Source: Holothuria scabra | Taxonomy: Eukaryota; Echinodermata; Holothuroidea; Aspidochirotida; Holothuriidae | DNA: 64,000 nt | Direction of reading: 5' to 3' | NCBI GenBank assembly: GCA_037179385.1 | Contig: CM074179.1 | Coordinates: 37,809,224-37,873,223 of the forward strand | Shown: positions 23,235 through 64,000 of the stretch, piece by piece | How the letters are laid out: each line of letters opens with the position of its first letter | Position numbering within the stretch: the stretch's first letter is position 1 | Notes under the pieces: model-generated | Told to the model about the DNA's origin: nothing | The model's database searches: none | The model's input: the letters and a program-made list of their open reading frames with translations, nothing else | Program-made: the position numbers and the translations under genes

Positions 23235-23360
23235 TACACTGTAAACAAATGTCTGTAAATTTACAGAAAAGGTGGTGGCATCCAAGTTTTAAAAGTTGTC
23301 AGCACCTTTGTATTTCTTGATCTTTTTTTCTGTAATTTTACAGATATTTTTTACAGTGTA
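23235..23360. mobile_element. Short MITE, TACACTGTAAA ends
   Basis: The left end TACACTGTAAACAAATGTCT is followed by GTAAATTTACAGA. The right end is TCTGTAATTTTACAGATATT followed by TTTTACAGTGTA. The two are inverted repeats starting and ending at TA. It is 126 bp long. Confidence 0.7.
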
Positions 23361-25507
23361 GATGAAAAATGGTGGTAAACTCCCCCCCCCCCCCCACGGC
23401 CCATCCTCGCAATGCAATAAAACACCTAAAATAGCGGTTTTCCTCTCTATACTTAGACTTTTCCCTCATGTCGTCCTCCCCCCCCCCCTCCCCATGACAC
23501 CAAAATCCTCCCAATCACACAATCCTGGTGGCCTGAACAGTTCCTAATGCCAAGGAAGGAAGATATGACATGTCCCACGAAATAGCTGCCATTCTTAGCT
23601 TCGTTTGCAATATTTTTTCACTCCATGTGAACAAAACAAAAAGAAAATAACAACTTTTCAAAAGGAGCCAACACATAAAATTCACCACTATCCCATTGGT
23701 TGGAATGGCCTTGTACTTTCTCGGGGGAAAACCATTCATGTCAACAGAATTTAAAATATCATGCTAAATTGTTTTGATGCTTACCTAAATTCAATATGTA
23801 ATGAATAGGTGACATTTTACCGAATGTCTAAACTCCCTACTGCAAATCATTTTACTTCTAACGTCCTTTGAAAAAATAATAATAATAAAAAACTGTCACG
23901 TTACACGGTTGGCTTAAATGAATTATCAGACAGACTTTCGGGGAGACATGTTAACACCCGTTATGTAATTGACAAAAAGAATAAATAAATAAAAATAAAA
24001 AAAAGCCTTCAATTTTTTCAATAACGTAGTTCGAATTCGGTTGATGGGGAAGTATAGATTGAAAACAGCAACTGATCATCCACCCTCGCGTCAGCCCATG
24101 AAACTTGGTAATTGAAAACATCCAAAAACTTTGTTTCACCTTAGTCCGAATTATATTCCTTCTCAGTCAGTTTTGCAAAACTACAACAGTATGAAGGGGC
24201 TGAGGAAAGAATCTTTAAGCTGTCCGAATGTGTTGCAACTTTTTGTAATCTATTTTATATTTAATGAAATTTTACCTTGAATATAACGTTTTTGGTTTGT
24301 CGGGGAAAAGTGTTTAAAGAATACGTTTTTTGTCAAAATCTATTTTTCTGGTAAATTTTTGTAAAACCCACGATTATTATATTGATTTTGCTGCCAAAAT
24401 ATGTAGCCATTTTTAGTAAATATTTTATCCTGAAAAGTTTACCGCAACTATGATTGATATTCCTTCATTTGTTAAAAACTCGGAAATGCTGAGGAGTTGT
24501 AGGAGTTTATAAAAACATGAGAACTTTTCACACTCAAATAGCTGGCCTATTTTACAATTTTCTGACTCAATTTCTAATCTTGTGGAAACTGACGGGGTCT
24601 GCCGTGCCTCCTCAGTTGCCTTTTACACCAGTGACAGGGGGGCCGAATAACCATAATACAACAACTAAAAATAAAGGCCGTGGCTGGCTCGACTTGACCC
24701 AATTTGTTGGTAATGGGGCCGTAAAATCTCCATCGAACCTAACCGAGTGAATTCATGTTAAATTTCTCATAGCTATCTAGTATACAAAGAAAAGAGCTTT
24801 TTAAGCAGTACCATCCAAGTTAGAGAAAAGTTGTGCAAAAACAATTTGTTTCCGATGATGTAATCAGAAGGAAAGGAAGGAAAACAATAAAGAGAGAAAA
24901 TACGCAGAATCACTGCATGATCGTGTATACTAGCCTGACATAAAATGTAATGTTAGTTCGTGATCATTGATCAATGTTGTTAACGTTACACTTCATATTG
25001 CTCCCAATAACTGTGATCCACTCTATGGGGGCCACAGTCTCATAACATGAACTCTGAGACAAAGAAATTCGCAAAACTAAGATCAGATAGACTTAGTGTG
25101 TTAGTAACTGGATAAGGCGAACCATATGTACCCAGCAGTTTCTCTAGCTTAGGCCTAGCTTGTGGGTTTTGTATCACGACTTGCATGAAAGAGATAAGGA
25201 AACATGAACGTCCCGTAAGATGCAAAGCTAGCAACTAACGTTACAACCTTCTAATACATAATTGTGACTGACAATTAGTGAACGAAAATCATGAATAACC
25301 ATGCGTAAGTTAGTAGAGAGGTGGAGCGGGGCAAGGATACTTTGTTATAGTTTATAGTTAAATTATGCAGTAATCAGGCACCCTATCCGCGTATATTAAA
25401 AAAGTAAAGAAAGCATATACAGTTCTGTTTTGTCTTTGAAAATAGAAGATCAGTTCTGCAAATTTGATAGAGCTGAGTGATTGGCCCTTCGATGCCATCA
25501 TAGATAG
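23361..25507. other. No gene seen
   Basis: C-runs at about 23382 and 23477, then AT-rich sequence. I looked here for the C-terminal exons that should follow the NACHT exon ending at 25616 and did not find them. Confidence 0.4.
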
Positions 25508-25615
25508 AGTGACTGATTCACGATAATAATAGGGAGTAAGGGCGGTAAATTGTTAGTATCGAATGCAACTTTTTTTTAAATTGAATTGAAAAACATTTCA
25601 CATCAATTTCCTTAC

Positions 25616-27056
25616 CTTGCAGTTGGAAGCAATTTCTAGGATGCGAACCATATATTGCTCTTCGGATCTCTTTTTGTGCAGCTGGAAAAATAATGTTGTC
25701 GAACAAAGCGCCCTGACAATATCACGCATACCGCTATCAAAAGATTCTTGGTCATTGGTCCAAAGCATCGCCAAATCATTAGTGGTGTTAGCGGAATGTC
25801 GTAGACGGTTGAAATTTGACGAGCTTTGAAAGACATTCCCAGTTTCCTTAGAGAACCACTCAATTGCTCCGTATGCTGCGTAATGTGTAGCGTACCAGTA
25901 CATAAAGTTGCTGTCGAAAAACCGTATTGTCGCTTGAGAAGTCTCCTTGACGTTTGAATCCCTGTTGAAGTTGTCACTTACTTCATGTTCTACTAATATA
26001 CCCATCTGCACGTAATAATCATAACAAAATTGACCGATATTTTTGATCATTTTATTTTTACTCCACTCAAGTCTACCACTGGTACTGCACACACCTTCAG
26101 CAGCAAATACTCCAAACGTGTAGTTAGTGTTTTCCATTGCAGAGGAACTCCTAATGGTGTTTACACCCATCTGGGCTATCAGGTAAGAGTAGACATTCTC
26201 TAAGATAAATTTTGTCAATTCTATGTTTCTGTCAAAAATATCCGATTTTGAATTTCTATGAAGCTCGTGTGTAAATAATATGAAAAAAAAGGAACTTTAC
26301 AAAAATATTCGATCATGGAATTTTCATGGAATTTTTGTGCAATTGTATCCGCAGTTAGAGATTCATCTTCAGCAAAAACCTTTTTAATGTATTCAACTCG
26401 TCTTTTGTCATCAAATGCAGTCAAGCGCAAATGTATTGTTGCTCGCTCACATATCTTTGGAGTAATTGTACACGTCAAAATCACACCAATGTGTTTTAAC
26501 ATTTCTCCTTGGACAATATCTAAGATGTCAGATTTTTTGTCACTAGACTGTTCTGTACAGAAGTCAACATCATCTATAACTATCAAGCCAGAGGAGCACT
26601 CAAGTACTTGCTGTATATCGTGTCCACTGAACGGAGTGTCTTTAGGTAACGCACCTTGCTTCAACTGTGTATAAATTGATCTTGATAGTCCTGTTTGCCT
26701 TAAACGTAGTAGGAAAAATATGTCAAATTTAGTAGACAAAAGGGATTGATTGCTGTTTTTGCACCAGTCGTGTGCAATCTTCCGAGTTAGAGTAGACTTT
26801 CCGCAGCTGGCTTTACCCTGCATTAAAAGTCGTTTCCCAGCAAAACTATTTTCAGTTAATATTGTTTGATAAGATTCAATTTTTTCCCACTTCCCGGCTC
26901 CTTTGTCGTCTGCTTGCGTCAATCTCTCAATACCGCCGTCTACAAAAATTTTATCAACAGAGTAAACATTCTGTTGGTCCGTCGAAACGGGCTGAAACGC
27001 GGTTGTCAGATGCTTGTAAAATCCTCTAGTCAAAGATATCATCAGATTTTTCCTTG
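25616..27056 (-). pseudogene. Orphan NACHT exon, frameshifted
   Basis: This exon is homologous to the NACHT exon at 41156-42654, with the same phase-1 acceptor and phase-0 donor. It has a Walker A loop, GKASCGKST. Where the intact copy has LDGYDEYPE this one has IDDVDFCTE, and the sensor-1 region TTRSS is replaced by TCTIT, so both the second Walker B acidic group and the sensor arginine are changed. The frame breaks at an A8 run (26283-26290, T8 on the coding strand). One more T would carry VPFF into the homologous frame that continues with FILFTHELHRNSKSDIFDRN, and would bring the exon to 1442 nt, giving an intact phase. Winged-helix-like sequence follows. No Ig, membrane or C-terminal exon is recognisable nearby. 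It is either a pseudogene or a homopolymer sequencing error in a divergent NACHT gene. Confidence 0.8.
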
Positions 27057-28478
27057 CTGAAATTAAAAGAGATAGGAATGCAAAATTCAACTTTCTACAA
27101 CTTGAGAATCTTTAAACACATAATTTTTTTTTTTTTTTTACTTTCTTCAAGAACAGCAAGAAAATCAAATGAAGAAGTTCAACGCAGCAAAGACTAAGCA
27201 GGGAGGTGTTAGATAACACTTATAGTAACACCCTGGACTCAGAGTCTTAATCAGCAATAGGGCGACTACAGATCTTAGAAATTTTAAACATTCCACAGAC
27301 TCTTTCTCTAAAGTCCTCCCGACCCTCTTGAAAGGCGCACTTCAGAGACTTTTTTATGCAGTCGGAGGGCTAAACTTAAGATGCGCCCCTTTTGCTATAC
27401 ACATGGAACTCAGTTCTTTATAATTTTGCTATCCACAATTCACGATGAGCAACATATCCGGACAGTTTCGCTAATGAAGGTGTCATGTCACAATTACCAA
27501 AAAAATCACGTTTTAGTACGTGGAAACGTGGACACGTGGAAATAAATTGTTTCGGAACAGTTTTCATACTCAGCAGCATCAACAGGGGTTCAAAAGTTGG
27601 GGAGGACAAATGAAGGGCTCGAGAAACTTTTAAGGGGGCAGGTAAATTCCTACAAAGTACAAGTATATGCAAGTGTTGGACGGGGGAAAATCCTCGGTGG
27701 GGAGATTTCTGCAAGCTCAAAGGCTTTAGCATACCCCTGGGTCAAAAAGTAGGCCTCATGGTAATAGTTAGAATTTTTTTTCAAATAGTGCTATATAGGG
27801 AGTAGACTAAGGGTAAAAACAGTGTGTTGACGGGCCAACAGGAAACACTTAATGTAATCAAGTAAGAATGGTATTTAAATACACAACCAGTTAGATGCAA
27901 AATATATATATCCCCCACCTCTGTTGAAAAATTTGTATGCGAAGTAAAGCAGTCGCTTTATGGACTTGTTACAGTGTTTTCAATTGTACCTTGTTAGTTT
28001 TGTTACTTTGTACGTGTTTGTAAATTAAAAGGCGTTAACCATGAAAACAGATGATTTATTTAAGGATGTCTCTGGTTTCATTACACGTTGAGGCATATTA
28101 CTTGAGCGATATTTCAATCACATGGTTCTTGGAACGACTGTATGAGGTTCTCAGAAGCCCTTTCTATATTTTTTGTCAACTGCCGTTCTTTATGACATGG
28201 TCGTTACCCTTCTTTCCTTACAGTTTGAAACATCCGAGCAACCTGTTGACTTAAATGTTTAGGCGTTGTTTTAAGAAAAACATTGAACGGGGATTTCTTT
28301 TCATAATGAAGCAACTTATAACTGTAACAAAAGCGACAAACTGAAGTTATATTTTATTTTGTTCAGAACTGAAGACCTTCAGAGAGGGTTAGGAATAGAG
28401 AACGGATAGGAAAACGTAGTCTCCCGGATACGAAATTGCGCAATATCATATACTTTTTTTTTTGTTGTTGACAATTAT
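27057..28478. other. No gene seen
   Basis: Upstream side of the orphan NACHT exon. A T-run lies at about 27126. A minus-strand frame at 27418-27732 has no recognised domain. No 5' exon for the orphan NACHT copy was found. Confidence 0.4.
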
Positions 28479-28684
28479 AGTAGGAATGGGAAGAGATATC
28501 TCTCATGAGGAGAAGCAGAATGAAAGACTGCGTAGTTATCTCTCTCTACCCTTAAACCTCATTAGCCAAGACGATAGCCCATTTTAGTAGGAATGGTAAG
28601 AGAGATCTCAGATGAGGAATAGCAAAATAAAAGACTGCGTAGTTATCTCTCTCTACCCTCAAACCTTATTAACCAAGATTATAT
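28479..28684. repeat. Tandem duplication, unit 107 bp
   Basis: Copies at 28479-28577 and 28586-28684 share AGTAGGAATGG, GACTGCGTAGTTATCTCTCT and ACCAAGA or GCCAAGA blocks. The second copy ends directly at the stop codon of the terminal exon at 28685. Confidence 0.75.

Positions 28685-64000
<35,316 letters not shown>

Overview
This window looks like AT-rich nuclear DNA of an invertebrate animal. Genes are sparse and split by GT-AG introns, several over 5 kb, and the introns are packed with short inverted-repeat transposons, retroelement fragments, microsatellites and homopolymers. There is no bacterial gene organisation. Together, the NACHT proteins of invertebrate type, the SAM-domain gene family, the Penelope-like element and the many TAGGCCTA words suggest an echinoderm, perhaps a sea cucumber. 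That placement is inference.

Right and centre (28.7-64 kb, minus strand). One large gene can be followed through eleven exons whose splice phases all agree. It is open at the right edge. In transcript order it encodes part of an Ig domain, a complete Ig domain, a single transmembrane helix, two short basic or linker exons, a large NACHT NTPase exon with intact Walker A and Walker B, and several short C-terminal exons ending in a Gly/Ser/His-rich tail. The joined visible reading frame is 896 codons plus a stop. It reads as a plasma-membrane receptor with Ig domains outside and a STAND (NLR-like) NTPase inside. The introns hold a Penelope-like element with a hammerhead-like motif, a decayed L1-type LINE and a 2.4-kb foldback element.

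Middle left (22.6-27.1 kb, minus strand). A second NACHT exon has the same exon boundaries and phases but carries a one-base frameshift in a homopolymer and a degraded Walker B and sensor region. No 5' or 3' partner exons are recognisable. A fragment of its 3' end is duplicated 2.8 kb further on. This looks like a local NACHT family with birth and decay of copies.

Left (10.1-18.4 kb, minus strand). A SAM-domain protein gene has six recognisable exons with intact splice sites but three in-frame stop codons, so it is most likely a pseudogene. Its introns have been hit by a hAT-type MITE with an 8-bp target duplication and two members of a CAGGGAGTTG-ended family with 7-bp target duplications.

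Far left (1-10 kb). Two phase-matched plus-strand exons may be the 3' end of an unrecognised gene. The rest is repeats: ACACAAC-type elements, a 16-bp minisatellite and a MITE with a CTTT target duplication.
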